Positions 37,344-45,802 of a stretch of DNA of 64,000 nt are shown piece by piece. The notes under the pieces are model-generated. The model was not told the DNA's origin. It did not search any database and saw only the letters and a program-made list of their open reading frames with translations. Numbering within the stretch: the stretch's first letter is position 1; the number at the start of each line of letters is the position of its first letter. The DNA comes from Ferrimonas balearica (GTDB taxonomy: Bacteria > Pseudomonadota > Gammaproteobacteria > Enterobacterales > Shewanellaceae): positions 1 to 64,000 of the forward strand of contig NZ_JAHVHW010000012.1 in NCBI RefSeq assembly GCF_019802055.1, given 5' to 3'. Both the position numbers and the translations under genes were made by a program.

Positions 37344-37844
37344 ATGTCATCCCTAGCCAACGCCCCACGGGCGTCTCTGGGGCGCCGAATGGCGGCCTGG
37401 GTATACGATTTTATGGTGGCTCTGGCGGTCTATATGCTGGCCGGGGCAGTGCTGTTTGCCCTGTTTACGGCTCTGGTGTCGATGGGGCTGGTGGATAAGG
37501 GCGGCATGATCCACACGGTGGATGTGCTGCAGTCCAGCCCGGTATGGCTGACCCTGAACGAGATCGGCAAGCTGCTGGCGGTGGCCTGGCTGTTTGTCTG
37601 GAGCTGGAAAAAGAAGGGCCAGACCCTGGGTATGCGCGCCTGGCGTTTGCGGGTACAACGTACTGACGGTTCTGAACTGGATGCCCGTCAGGCCTGGTTG
37701 CGGGTGGCGGTCTCCTTTGGTGGTTTGGCGATGCTGTCCCTGCTTTGGGATGACGAAGGGACCGCCATGAATGACCGCATCAGTGGCTCTGAGGTGGTGG
37801 TGCTGACCGTGGAGCAGAACCGCGATCTGATGGAACGGCAGTGA
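37344..37844 (+). CDS. RDD family membrane protein
   Basis: A 166-aa inner-membrane protein with helices at about 17-45 and 65-85 and a third weaker one near 125-140. RRMAAWVYDFMVALAVYMLAG supplies the family's Arg and Asp, and GQTLGMRAWRLRVQRTDG is the conserved RDD segment. AAGGAG lies 8 bp before the ATG at 37344. Some members are Na+/H+ antiporters, but the role here is unknown. Confidence 0.88.
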   Translation: MSSLANAPRASLGRRMAAWVYDFMVALAVYMLAGAVLFALFTALVSMGLVDKGGMIHTVDVLQSSPVWLTLNEIGKLLAVAWLFVWSWKKKGQTLGMRAWRLRVQRTDGSELDARQAWLRVAVSFGGLAMLSLLWDDEGTAMNDRISGSEVVVLTVEQNRDLMERQ

Positions 37845-37902
37845 ACTTGCCAATCTGACCCAGCCTGTTAGCTTGGGGATCGACCTTGATAAGGAGATCC
37901 CC

Positions 37903-38499
37903 ATGCCGTTACTTGCCCCCCTTCCTGCGGAAACCACGCCTGAGCTGGCGGAGGATTTCGCCCTCTTTACCCGCATTCTGGGCTTTGTCCCCAATAGCCT
38001 GCTGACCATGCAGCGGGTACCCGCCATGGTGCACGGGTTTGGTGAACTGACCCGCGCAGTGATGAACCCCAATGGCGCTGTCGATCCCGGCTTTAAGCGG
38101 CTGCTGGCCCACTTCTGCAGTCGGGCGGCGGGATGCCAATACTGCGAAGCCCACTCACTGATCGCCGCCGAGTTGCATGATGTGCCCCATGACAAAGTGG
38201 TGGCGTTATGGGAGTACCAGACCAACCCCCTCTACACCGAGGCTGAACGGGTGGCACTGGACTTTGCCCTGGCGGCGGGGGCTGTGCCCAACGCGGTGGA
38301 TGAGCCGCTGATGGCGCGGATGCGGGCCCACTGGAATGAGGTTCAGATCGTGGAGATCCTGGGGGCGATCGCCCTCTATGGTTTTCTCAATCGCTGGAAT
38401 GATTCCATGGCCACCGAGATTGAGGCGCCCGCTCAGGCGATGGGAGAAGAGGTGCTGAGCAAAGGCGGCTGGACCGGCGGTAAGCACCGCCCGGAGTGA
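37903..38499 (+). CDS. Carboxymuconolactone decarboxylase/AhpD-like protein
   Basis: A 198-aa helical protein. RLLAHFCSRAAGCQYCEAHSLIAAE contains the CxxCxxxH redox motif of the AhpD-like family, here CQYCEAHS near residue 82. It is therefore a likely peroxide-defence or thiol-redox protein rather than a true decarboxylase. The start is the ATG at 37903, since AAGGAG lies 8 bp before it. A terminator follows. Confidence 0.85.
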   Translation: MPLLAPLPAETTPELAEDFALFTRILGFVPNSLLTMQRVPAMVHGFGELTRAVMNPNGAVDPGFKRLLAHFCSRAAGCQYCEAHSLIAAELHDVPHDKVVALWEYQTNPLYTEAERVALDFALAAGAVPNAVDEPLMARMRAHWNEVQIVEILGAIALYGFLNRWNDSMATEIEAPAQAMGEEVLSKGGWTGGKHRPE

Positions 38500-38507
38500 C
38501 ACCGGCA

Positions 38508-38538
38508 TAAAAAAGGGGCGCCTCAGCGCCCCTTTTTT
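38508..38538. terminator. Bidirectional terminator
   Basis: The hairpin AAGGGGCGC ctca GCGCCCCTT has A and T tails. It ends the AhpD-like gene and the convergent putA. Confidence 0.93.
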
Positions 38539-38557
38539 ATGATTGATGGTTTTGGGA

Positions 38558-41500
38558 TCAGCCGTCACCCAGTACCAGCAGGGTGGCATTACCGCCGATG
38601 GCGGTGATGTTGTTGCTGATGGTCTTTTCGGTCACAAAGCTGTGCAGGTAGTGCGGGCCACCGGCTTTCGGGCCGGTGCCGGACAGGCCATTACCACCGA
38701 ACGGCTGCACACCCACCACCGCACCAATCTGGTTGCGGTTGATGTAGGCGTTACCGGCATTCACCTGGTGAGCGATGGCCAGCGCCTGGCCTTCGTTGCG
38801 GCTGTGCACGCCCAGGGTCAGGCCAAAGCCGGTGCTGTTGATCTCATTGATGACCCGGTCCAGCTCGGAGGCTTTGTAGCGGATTACGTGCAGGATAGGG
38901 CCAAAGTGCTCCTTCTCCAGCTGACCGATGTGGTTGATCTCCACCGCAGTCGGGCGCACGAAGTTGCCGTGCTCGCACTCGCTGGATAGCTCAGTCTGGG
39001 CGATAAGCCGTCCCTCTTTGCTGATGCGCTCGATGTGGGCCAGCAGGTTTTGCTGGGCGGTCTGGTCGATCACCGGGCCAACGTCGGTCTTGAAGTGAGC
39101 CGGGTTGCCCACATGCAGTTCCGCCATCGCGCCTTTGAGCAGCTCGATAACACGGTCTGCCACGTCGTCCTGAACGTAGAGCACACGCAGGGCGGAGCAG
39201 CGCTGGCCGGCGCTCTGGAAGGAGGAGTGCACCACGTCGGTCACCACCTGTTCCGGCAGGGAGGTGGAGTCCACCACCATGGCATTCTGGCCACCGGTTT
39301 CCGCCACCAGCTTGGCGATGGCGCCATCGCGGGCAGCCAGAGAGCGGTTGATCACTTTGGCGGTTTCGGTGGAGCCGGTGAAGCAGACGCCGACAATGCG
39401 CTCATCCGCGGTCAGCAGGCCACCGATCTCACGGCCCTTACCGGGCACCAGTTGCAGCACATCGGCCGGGATGCCGGACTCGTGAGCCAGTTGAGTGGCG
39501 CGGTAGGCCACCAGGTTGGTTTGCTCAGCGGGCTTGGCGATTACGGTGTTACCGGTTACCAGTGCCGCCACCACCTGACCCAGGAAGATAGCCAGCGGGA
39601 AGTTCCAGGGGCTGATGCAGAGGTAGGGGCCACGGCCCTGAACGATCAGTTCATTCAGCTCACCGGTCGGACCCGGCAGCACGGTGCGCTCGCCCATAAG
39701 GCTGCGCGCCTGAACGGCGTAGTAGCGGCAGAAGTCGACCGCTTCGCGGATCTCATCGATGCCATCCTGCAGGCCCTTGCCCGCTTCGCGGGTACAGAGG
39801 GCGATCAACTCTTCGCGGTTGGCTTCCAGCTTGTCAGCCAACTCCTCCAGAGCGCGGGCACGCTGCTCAACCGGGGTGTCACGCCAGGCCGGGAAGGCGG
39901 CGGTGGCACGCTCGATGGCGTCCTGAATGTCTTCCGCACTGGCAAAGTGAACCTGACCCACCTGCTTGGTGTGGTCCTGCGGGCTCAATACCGCCAGCGC
40001 CTCGCCGCTTTGACGGGTTTCACCGCCGATCAGCGGGCCGCCCTGCCATTGGGTGGCTTTGAAGGTGTCCAGTTTGGCAAAGAAGGGGCGGGCTTCATTG
40101 GCGATGTTCATGTTCAGTCCTTTTGAGTTGAGACGCTCCTTGCCGAAGATCGCCTCGGGCAACACGATTCTGTGGTTTGCTAGGGTGGGGTAGCCATTCA
40201 GTGTGGTCAGCGGATAGGCGATCAGCCCCTCAATCGGGGTCTTCGGGTCCACCAGTTTATGCACGAAGGAGGTGTTGGCGCCGTTTTCCAGCAGGCGACG
40301 CACCAGGTAGGGCAGCAGATCCTTATGGGCGCCCACCGGCGCATAGATGCGAACCTTCAGGCCCTTCTGCTGCTTGAGCAGGGTGTCATACAGCTCCTGG
40401 CCCATGCCGTGCAGACGCTGGAACTCGTAATCGCGCTCACCCGCCAGGTACTGAATGGTGGCTGCTGTCTGAGCATTGTGGGTGGCAAACTGGGGGTAGA
40501 TGTTGCCCACGGTCGCTTCGGACAGCAGGAACCGGGCGCAGGCCAGGTAGGAGACATCGGTGCCCGCTTTTCGGGTGAATACCGGGTAACCGTCTGAGCC
40601 ACCCTGCTGGCACCACTTGAGCTCGCTGTCCCAATAGGCGCCTTTCACCAGACGCAGCGGGATCAGGTCGCCCTGCTGTTTGGCTAGGGCGTTGATCCAG
40701 ACCAGAACCGGCAGAGCGCGCTTGGAGTAGGCCTGAACCACCAGTCCCAGGTTGCCCCAACCGCGAGCCTCATTGCTGCGATAGAGCTTTTCAAACAGCT
40801 TGAGAGAGAGTTCCAGGCGATCCATCTCTTCGGCGTCGATGGAGATGCCGACGTCCAGGCTGCGCGCCTGTTTGATCAGACGCAGCACGCTGTCGTACAG
40901 CTCGGTCAGTACCCGGTCCTCATTGGCCACTTCGTAGCGGGGATGCAGGGCAGAGAGCTTGATGGAGATGGTGGGGCGGGGCGCCTGACTGACGTCATAG
41001 CTGTGGGCGCCCAGTGCGGTGATTGCGCGGCTGTAGCTGTCGAAGTACTTGGTGGCGTCACTGGCGGTCAGCGCCGCTTCGCCAAGCATATCGTAGGAGT
41101 GGGTGTAGCCAATGGCCCGGTTGTCATCGCTGTTCTTCAGCGCTTCGCCAATGTCACGGCCCAGTACGAACTGCTTGCCCATGATCTTCATGGCGGCGTA
41201 CATCGCCTGACGAACTACTGGTTCACCCATCTTGTTAACGAGACGGGCCAGCAGATTGTTGGGACGGCCATCGATCTTCTTATCCAGGGTGATCACTTTG
41301 CCGGTGAGCAACAGGCCCCAGGTGGAGGCGTTAACCAGCACCGAATCGCTGCCCTTGAGGTGGCGGGCCCAGTCGGCTCCGGAGAGTTTGTCCTCGATCA
41401 GGGCATCCGCGGTGGCGGCATCCGGGATCCGGAGCAGGGCTTCGGCCAGACACATGAGGATGATCCCCTCCTGTGTTTCCAGGCTGTACTGCTGCAGGAA

Positions 41501-41734
41501 CGCGTCAATGCCTATCATCAACCCCTTCTTCTCGAAGCGGCGAACGGCTTCCACCATCTGATGGGCATTTTGGGTAATGGTCTCAACGGTGGCCGGTTCG
41601 GCAGGCACCAGAGAGATAAGCTCTTCCAGATATTGGCTTTCATCGACGCCATAATTGGCGCTGATCAGCTCGAACAGGGCGGCGGGTTCCTGGTCATGGA
41701 TCGCCGGATCCAAAACGGTGCTGGCTTTAAACAT
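38558..41734 (-). CDS. putA: Bifunctional proline dehydrogenase/glutamate-semialdehyde dehydrogenase PutA
   Basis: Oxidises proline to P5C with FAD, then to glutamate with NAD+. The 1058-aa protein has the proline dehydrogenase barrel at about 130-440 (ISIKLSALHPRYE, SIDAEEMDRLELS, LVKGAYWDSELK) and the aldehyde dehydrogenase at about 530-1000 (PWNFPLAI, FTGSTETAKVIN, VAETGGQNAM, SAGQRCSALRV with the catalytic Cys near 848). The N-terminal ribbon-helix-helix DNA-binding domain of E. coli PutA is missing, as in other bifunctional PutAs. A separate regulator is therefore expected. A TTGTATACAA palindrome lies 44 bp upstream. Confidence 0.96.
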   Translation of the reverse strand: MFKASTVLDPAIHDQEPAALFELISANYGVDESQYLEELISLVPAEPATVETITQNAHQMVEAVRRFEKKGLMIGIDAFLQQYSLETQEGIILMCLAEALLRIPDAATADALIEDKLSGADWARHLKGSDSVLVNASTWGLLLTGKVITLDKKIDGRPNNLLARLVNKMGEPVVRQAMYAAMKIMGKQFVLGRDIGEALKNSDDNRAIGYTHSYDMLGEAALTASDATKYFDSYSRAITALGAHSYDVSQAPRPTISIKLSALHPRYEVANEDRVLTELYDSVLRLIKQARSLDVGISIDAEEMDRLELSLKLFEKLYRSNEARGWGNLGLVVQAYSKRALPVLVWINALAKQQGDLIPLRLVKGAYWDSELKWCQQGGSDGYPVFTRKAGTDVSYLACARFLLSEATVGNIYPQFATHNAQTAATIQYLAGERDYEFQRLHGMGQELYDTLLKQQKGLKVRIYAPVGAHKDLLPYLVRRLLENGANTSFVHKLVDPKTPIEGLIAYPLTTLNGYPTLANHRIVLPEAIFGKERLNSKGLNMNIANEARPFFAKLDTFKATQWQGGPLIGGETRQSGEALAVLSPQDHTKQVGQVHFASAEDIQDAIERATAAFPAWRDTPVEQRARALEELADKLEANREELIALCTREAGKGLQDGIDEIREAVDFCRYYAVQARSLMGERTVLPGPTGELNELIVQGRGPYLCISPWNFPLAIFLGQVVAALVTGNTVIAKPAEQTNLVAYRATQLAHESGIPADVLQLVPGKGREIGGLLTADERIVGVCFTGSTETAKVINRSLAARDGAIAKLVAETGGQNAMVVDSTSLPEQVVTDVVHSSFQSAGQRCSALRVLYVQDDVADRVIELLKGAMAELHVGNPAHFKTDVGPVIDQTAQQNLLAHIERISKEGRLIAQTELSSECEHGNFVRPTAVEINHIGQLEKEHFGPILHVIRYKASELDRVINEINSTGFGLTLGVHSRNEGQALAIAHQVNAGNAYINRNQIGAVVGVQPFGGNGLSGTGPKAGGPHYLHSFVTEKTISNNITAIGGNATLLVLGDG

Positions 41735-41777
41735 GCGGGGGTCCTCTTAACACCACAAGTCAGCGTTTTAGCTATTT

Positions 41778-41787
41778 TTGTATACAA
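41778..41787. promoter_or_regulatory. Palindrome upstream of putA, candidate operator
   Basis: TTGTATACAA is a perfect 10-bp dyad typical of GntR-family operators. It lies 44 bp before the putA ATG, where it would overlap a promoter. No GntR gene is in the window. Confidence 0.4.
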
Positions 41788-41910
41788 TCCTTGCTGACGG
41801 CGCGCTCAGTATACCCCCAAAATGTGAGGGCGAACAGGTTTTGCGGGGGTGGTTGGAACAGTACCGTTAAGGGGGTGTTGTAAACCCTTGTGTAGCGCGG
41901 AAAAGGGCAT

Positions 41911-41940
41911 AAAAAAAGCAGGCCGGTGGCCTGCTTTTTT
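41911..41940 (-). terminator. Terminator of the ygiM-like gene
   Basis: The stem AGCAGGCC/GGCCTGCT with a 3-nt loop is followed by T7 on the minus strand, 19 bp after the stop. Confidence 0.88.
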
Positions 41941-41958
41941 CGATAAGAGGGGATGCGA

Positions 41959-42579
41959 TTACATCCAGCGATCGTTCTTTTTCTTACGCTGGGGGCGCGG
42001 CAGATAGGCCAGGATCAGGCCCAGGATCAGACCGGCGCCAGCCACCATGCCACCTTGCTGCATCCAGATGAATCGCTCGCTCTGGCTCAGAGTGTCTACG
42101 CGCTTGGTCAGCTCGGCGTTTTCCTGCTCCAGGGCGGCCAGGCTCTTGGCGCTTTCAGCGACCTGGGATTGCAGCTCTGCTACCTGGGCGTTGGCGTCCG
42201 CGTTGGCTTCCAGATTGGATTGCACCAGAGCGTCACGCTCAGCAGTTACCGTTTTAAGCTGTTCACGAGTGTCAGACAGTGCCTTGGTCAGCGCCGGTAC
42301 CTTGGTGCGGAAGCTCTCGCCAGTGGCCAGATCTTTGGTTTGAATCCAACCTTTACGGCCGCGCTCGTCGATCACTTCGCTGTAATCGCCCTGACGGGTT
42401 CCGGTAGCGGTGAGCGGATCACCAGCTTTCAGGCTGCCCAAAATGCGGAACTGGGTGCTGGGGCCAGCCAGCAGATAGATATAGATGTCTTCCGAGACGC
42501 TGTTCGTGGCTTCCCGGGCCACGGTGTGGCCGCTCACGGCCAGAAGGCAAAGCAGAGCGGTGATAATACGTTTGTTCAT
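41959..42579 (-). CDS. ygiM: SH3-domain membrane protein of the YgiM/TIGR04211 family
   Basis: A 206-aa protein with a signal peptide (MNKRIITALLCLLAVSGHTVA), a bacterial SH3 domain at about 25-95 (IYLLAGPSTQFRILGSLKAGD, GRKGWIQTKDL), and a coiled coil at about 97-165. One C-terminal membrane helix (172-193) is followed by a basic tail. It is probably anchored in the inner membrane with SH3 in the periplasm. In E. coli the homologue neighbours ygiF and glnE, as here. The function is unknown. Confidence 0.9.
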   Translation of the reverse strand: MNKRIITALLCLLAVSGHTVAREATNSVSEDIYIYLLAGPSTQFRILGSLKAGDPLTATGTRQGDYSEVIDERGRKGWIQTKDLATGESFRTKVPALTKALSDTREQLKTVTAERDALVQSNLEANADANAQVAELQSQVAESAKSLAALEQENAELTKRVDTLSQSERFIWMQQGGMVAGAGLILGLILAYLPRPQRKKKNDRWM

Positions 42580-42650
42580 AGTGCTACTACCCGTGGATTG
42601 GGGCGACCATGCTAGGAGATAAGGCCAGGAGTGGCAAGGCCCAGAGAGCG

Positions 42651-42678
42651 AAAAAGGGAGCCGATGGCTCCCTTTTTT
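42651..42678. terminator. Terminator of the pit gene
   Basis: The hairpin AGGGAGCC gat GGCTCCCT lies between A5 and T6 runs, 16 bp past the transporter stop. Confidence 0.92.
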
Positions 42679-42693
42679 GAGTGTGCTTCAGTC

Positions 42694-43962
42694 TCACGCC
42701 ATGATTGAGCGGATGATGGTGAAGAACAGGATGGACAGTGCGGCACCGGCTGGCAGGGTGATAACCCAGCTTACGACGATGTTGCGTACGACGCCCAGGT
42801 TCAGGGCGGCGATGCCACGGGCCATGCCCACACCCAGTACCGCACCCACCAGAGTCTGAGTGGTGGAGATCGGCAGACCGGTACCGGACGCGATCACAAC
42901 GGTAGAAGCGGCAGCCAGTTCAGCAGCGAAGCCACGGCTCGGAGTCAGGTGAGTGATGTTCTTACCGATGGTGGTAATAACACGCTTACCCAGTACCGCC
43001 AGACCAATCACGATACCAACGGCACCCAGAGGCAGAATCCACCAAACCAGCGGAGCCTTATCCGGGATCTCACCACCCGCGTGGATGATGGTTACAACGG
43101 CGGCCAGCGGGCCGATGGCGTTAGCCACGTCGTTGGAGCCATGGGCAAACGCCATACAACAGGCGGTTACCACCATGAGGATGGCAAACACTTTTTCGAC
43201 GTTGGCAAATTGAGTGTCACGAGTGCCTTTGGTGTCGAACTGCATGCGGCTAATCATCACTTTACCGAACAGCCCCACCAAAGCCGCCATGGCAACAGCC
43301 AGGCCGTAAGCTTCTACGGTGGAGAAGTTCAGGCCAACGTGCTTCAGGCCTTTAGTGATGGTAACCAGAGACATGATGAACGCCGCCAGACCCATGTAGA
43401 AGGGCACGTAGCGTTTGGCGTTATCAAGCGGGTGGTCGGTGTCGAAGATCAGTTTCTGCGCGCTTTGGAATATCAGGTACGCAATGAAACCGGCGATGGC
43501 GGGGGTAACGATCCAGGAGCCTACGATGCCAGCAACCTTGTTCCAGGCTACGGCGTCAACGCCTACGCCCACTGCCGCAAAGCCGATGATGGCACCGATG
43601 ATGGAGTGGGTGGTGGATACCGGCCAGCCCAGGTAGGAAGCGGCAACCAGCCAGATGCCTGCTGCCAGAAGGGCAGAGATCATGCCGTAAACCAGCAGAT
43701 CAGGCGTGTTGATGAAGTAGCTGGTGTCGATGATCCCTTTGCGGATGGTGTTGGTCACTTCACCACCGGCCAGATAGGCCCCGGCGAATTCGAACACCAT
43801 GGCGATGATGATGGCCTGCTTGATGGTCAGGGCGCCGGATCCTACCGAAGTGCCCATTGCGTTGGCTACGTCATTGGCGCCGATGCCGAAGGCCATCAGG
43901 AAGCCAAAGAGTGCCGCAGCCATAATCAGCCACGGGCCGTAAATTACCAGTACGTCTACCAT
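42694..43962 (-). CDS. pitA: Inorganic phosphate transporter, PiT family
   Basis: A 422-aa inner-membrane carrier that takes up phosphate, probably with metal, driven by ion gradients. The duplicated PiT signatures are present: FGIGANDVANAMGTSVGSGALT near residue 25-46 and AHGSNDVANAIGPLAAV near 255. About ten membrane helices are seen. It lies downstream of a DUF47 gene with a 40-bp gap, a common pair, and a Pho box upstream of that gene suggests induction by phosphate starvation. Confidence 0.95.
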   Translation of the reverse strand: MVDVLVIYGPWLIMAAALFGFLMAFGIGANDVANAMGTSVGSGALTIKQAIIIAMVFEFAGAYLAGGEVTNTIRKGIIDTSYFINTPDLLVYGMISALLAAGIWLVAASYLGWPVSTTHSIIGAIIGFAAVGVGVDAVAWNKVAGIVGSWIVTPAIAGFIAYLIFQSAQKLIFDTDHPLDNAKRYVPFYMGLAAFIMSLVTITKGLKHVGLNFSTVEAYGLAVAMAALVGLFGKVMISRMQFDTKGTRDTQFANVEKVFAILMVVTACCMAFAHGSNDVANAIGPLAAVVTIIHAGGEIPDKAPLVWWILPLGAVGIVIGLAVLGKRVITTIGKNITHLTPSRGFAAELAAASTVVIASGTGLPISTTQTLVGAVLGVGMARGIAALNLGVVRNIVVSWVITLPAGAALSILFFTIIRSIMA

Positions 43963-44002
43963 GGTAAAACCTTGTTAGGAGAACAATTTTGTCAGATTGG
44001 AG

Positions 44003-44680
44003 TTAGGATCGGGCCAGCATCAACTCTAGACGAGCACCAGTGCGCTCGGCCAGGTCTGCCAGATCACCCACCCATTCGAGGATCTTGTAGAGGAACATCA
44101 CGTCCACCGGGTTCAGCTCTTTCTCGATCTGGAACAGTTGGCGGCGCAATGAAATCTGCATGGAGTCGGTGTCGTCTTCGATCAGATCCAGTTGCTGGAT
44201 CATCTCTTCCACCAGGTCGACCTCACGACCACGGAAACCAGTTTCCAGCAGGTCGTCGAGCTCATTGATGGCCTTGCGGGCCTGTTTTACGGCGTCGATG
44301 CAGCGGGTGACATAGAGAGTAAAGTCTTCCTGCATCGGCTCCGGAATCTGCATTTGACGGCCAATAACACGTCCGGCGATGTCTTTGGCTTTGTTGGCGA
44401 TCTTGTCCTGCTGAGTCAGCATCTCGAGCAGATCGGTACGCTGCATGGGCATGAAGATCCCACTGGGCAGGCTCATACGGATCTCACGCTTCAGTTGGTC
44501 TGCATCGCGCTCCAGCTGGCTGATCTCTTTCTGCAGCGCAGTGGCTTTATCCCAATCTCCTGCCTTGACGGCTTCGAAGAACGGCACCAGGCGCTTTGCG
44601 GCCTGAGTGGTCTTGTCAATGTGCTGCTCAAGCGGTTTGATAGGTGACTTGGCGAACACGCCCAAAAAATTTACCGGCAT
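44003..44680 (-). CDS. DUF47/PhoU-like regulator of the phosphate transporter
   Basis: A 225-aa helical protein (MPVNFLGVFAKSPIKPLEQHIDK..) with acidic metal-binding clusters (ISQLERDADQLKREIRMSLPSGIFMPMQRTDLLEML and DLIEDDTDSMQISLR) typical of DUF47, a PhoU-related family that modulates PiT transporters. The start is the ATG at 44680; an upstream open stretch in frame crosses the Pho-box promoter and is not coding. It is the first gene of the DUF47-pit operon. Confidence 0.92.
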   Translation of the reverse strand: MPVNFLGVFAKSPIKPLEQHIDKTTQAAKRLVPFFEAVKAGDWDKATALQKEISQLERDADQLKREIRMSLPSGIFMPMQRTDLLEMLTQQDKIANKAKDIAGRVIGRQMQIPEPMQEDFTLYVTRCIDAVKQARKAINELDDLLETGFRGREVDLVEEMIQQLDLIEDDTDSMQISLRRQLFQIEKELNPVDVMFLYKILEWVGDLADLAERTGARLELMLARS

Positions 44681-44826
44681 AGCCTTGTTCCTTAATGGAG
44701 CCAAAATGGGATTGGCGCGCGAATAATACTCACCTTGGCAAGATACGCAAGGCACGGTGTCGACGCAGTTCCCAAAAGTGTAATGGTTGTTGCCCCGATT
44801 CGCCTTGGGACCCCAATTGCTTGCGC

Positions 44827-44860
44827 ATCCTATGACTGTTTTATGACAGTTAAGTGACAG
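44827..44860 (-). promoter_or_regulatory. Pho box and -10 of the DUF47-pit operon
   Basis: On the minus strand CTGTCACTTAACTGTCAT (44843-44860) matches the PhoB consensus CTGTCATA(A/T)A(A/T)CTGTCA(C/T). A third half site, CAGTCAT, follows at the same 11-bp spacing. Ten bp after the two-site box comes TAGGAT, a plausible -10. The box lies 163 bp before the DUF47 ATG. Confidence 0.8.
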
Positions 44861-44911
44861 GATGACGCTTTTGTGTCGGATGGATGATATTTTGATGAAT
44901 TTGGACGCGCT

Positions 44912-45802
44912 ATGGAAGTTGAGCTGAAGCTGTTGTTGGCCCCGGGCACCCCGGTTGAGGCCTTGTCCAGTCTGGAATTCCCCGCCCCTTTGACTCAAGT
45001 CAAAAGGAGGTCACTGGGGAACGCTTACTTCGATACCCCCGAATTGGCTCTGAGAAAGCGGGATATGGGGCTGCGGATCCGCCGAGTGGGTGACTTCCGA
45101 GAGCAAACCCTGAAAACCGCTGGAAAGGTTGCGGGTGGTCTGCACGCCCGGCCGGAGTACAACACCGATGTCAACGGAACGGTACCCGAACTGGAACGAT
45201 TTCCTGACACCCTATGGACCCCCTCTGAACGCGACGCCATTCAGGCCGGGCTGAAAGTGCTGTTCCACACCGATTTCGAGCGTCAGCAAGCGGAGTTGGC
45301 TCTGCCGGGAGGTGCCCGGGTGGAGTTGGCGCTGGACTGCGGCACCATTCGGGCAGATGGAAGGGAAACCCCGATTGCGGAGTTGGAACTGGAACTGATT
45401 GAAGGCACGGCAGCAGCGCTGATGCCCCTGGCCCGCTCGCTGATGCAGCAGTGGCCCCTGAGGTTGGGCCTGGACTCCAAGGCCGCACGGGGTTACCGCC
45501 TGGCCGGTCTGGCCCCGGAAGCCGCGGTGGTGCCCTCGGCGAGCCAGCAGCCGGATGCGCTTCTGGCGGCCTGGCAGCGCAATGAAGAGCGATTATTGGC
45601 TGGCGAGATGACCGCCTTAGCGCCGCTGGCGGCACAGCTAAAGGCGGTAGCCGCTCTCCTTGGCCCAGAAGGTCGTGAAATGCAGAATCTGGCTGAGGCG
45701 TTGGAAAGTGACAATGCGCCTCTCGACGCATTGCTTGCCGGCATTCGCAAGCCGGAGTACGGCTTGTGTCAGTTGTCCCTGTTGTCCCGCTCTCTGGATT
45801 GA
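44912..45802 (+). CDS. ygiF: CYTH-domain inorganic triphosphatase (YgiF-like), short form
   Basis: A tunnel-fold enzyme expected to hydrolyse triphosphate. MEVELKLLL (the ExExK motif) opens the CYTH domain, followed by YFDTPELALRKRDMGLRIRR, QTLKTAG, IAELELELIEG and LGLDSKAARGY to about residue 195. The family usually adds a CHAD domain for about 430 aa. Here only some 100 residues follow, without the full set of CHAD histidines, so the protein (296 aa) has a truncated tail. It is divergent from the DUF47 gene, and its 3' end overlaps the convergent K+ channel gene by 34 bp. Confidence 0.88.
   Translation: MEVELKLLLAPGTPVEALSSLEFPAPLTQVKRRSLGNAYFDTPELALRKRDMGLRIRRVGDFREQTLKTAGKVAGGLHARPEYNTDVNGTVPELERFPDTLWTPSERDAIQAGLKVLFHTDFERQQAELALPGGARVELALDCGTIRADGRETPIAELELELIEGTAAALMPLARSLMQQWPLRLGLDSKAARGYRLAGLAPEAAVVPSASQQPDALLAAWQRNEERLLAGEMTALAPLAAQLKAVAALLGPEGREMQNLAEALESDNAPLDALLAGIRKPEYGLCQLSLLSRSLD

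Noticed and set aside
36794-37498. An open frame across tRNA-Leu and the start of the RDD gene
   Set aside because: It translates the antisense tRNA and a terminator and overlaps a better-supported gene. There is no RBS.
42949-44268. A 439-codon frame opposite the pit transporter
   Set aside because: Antisense to a strongly recognised PiT gene. It is His/Gly/Gln-rich, as shadow frames are, with no domain and no RBS.
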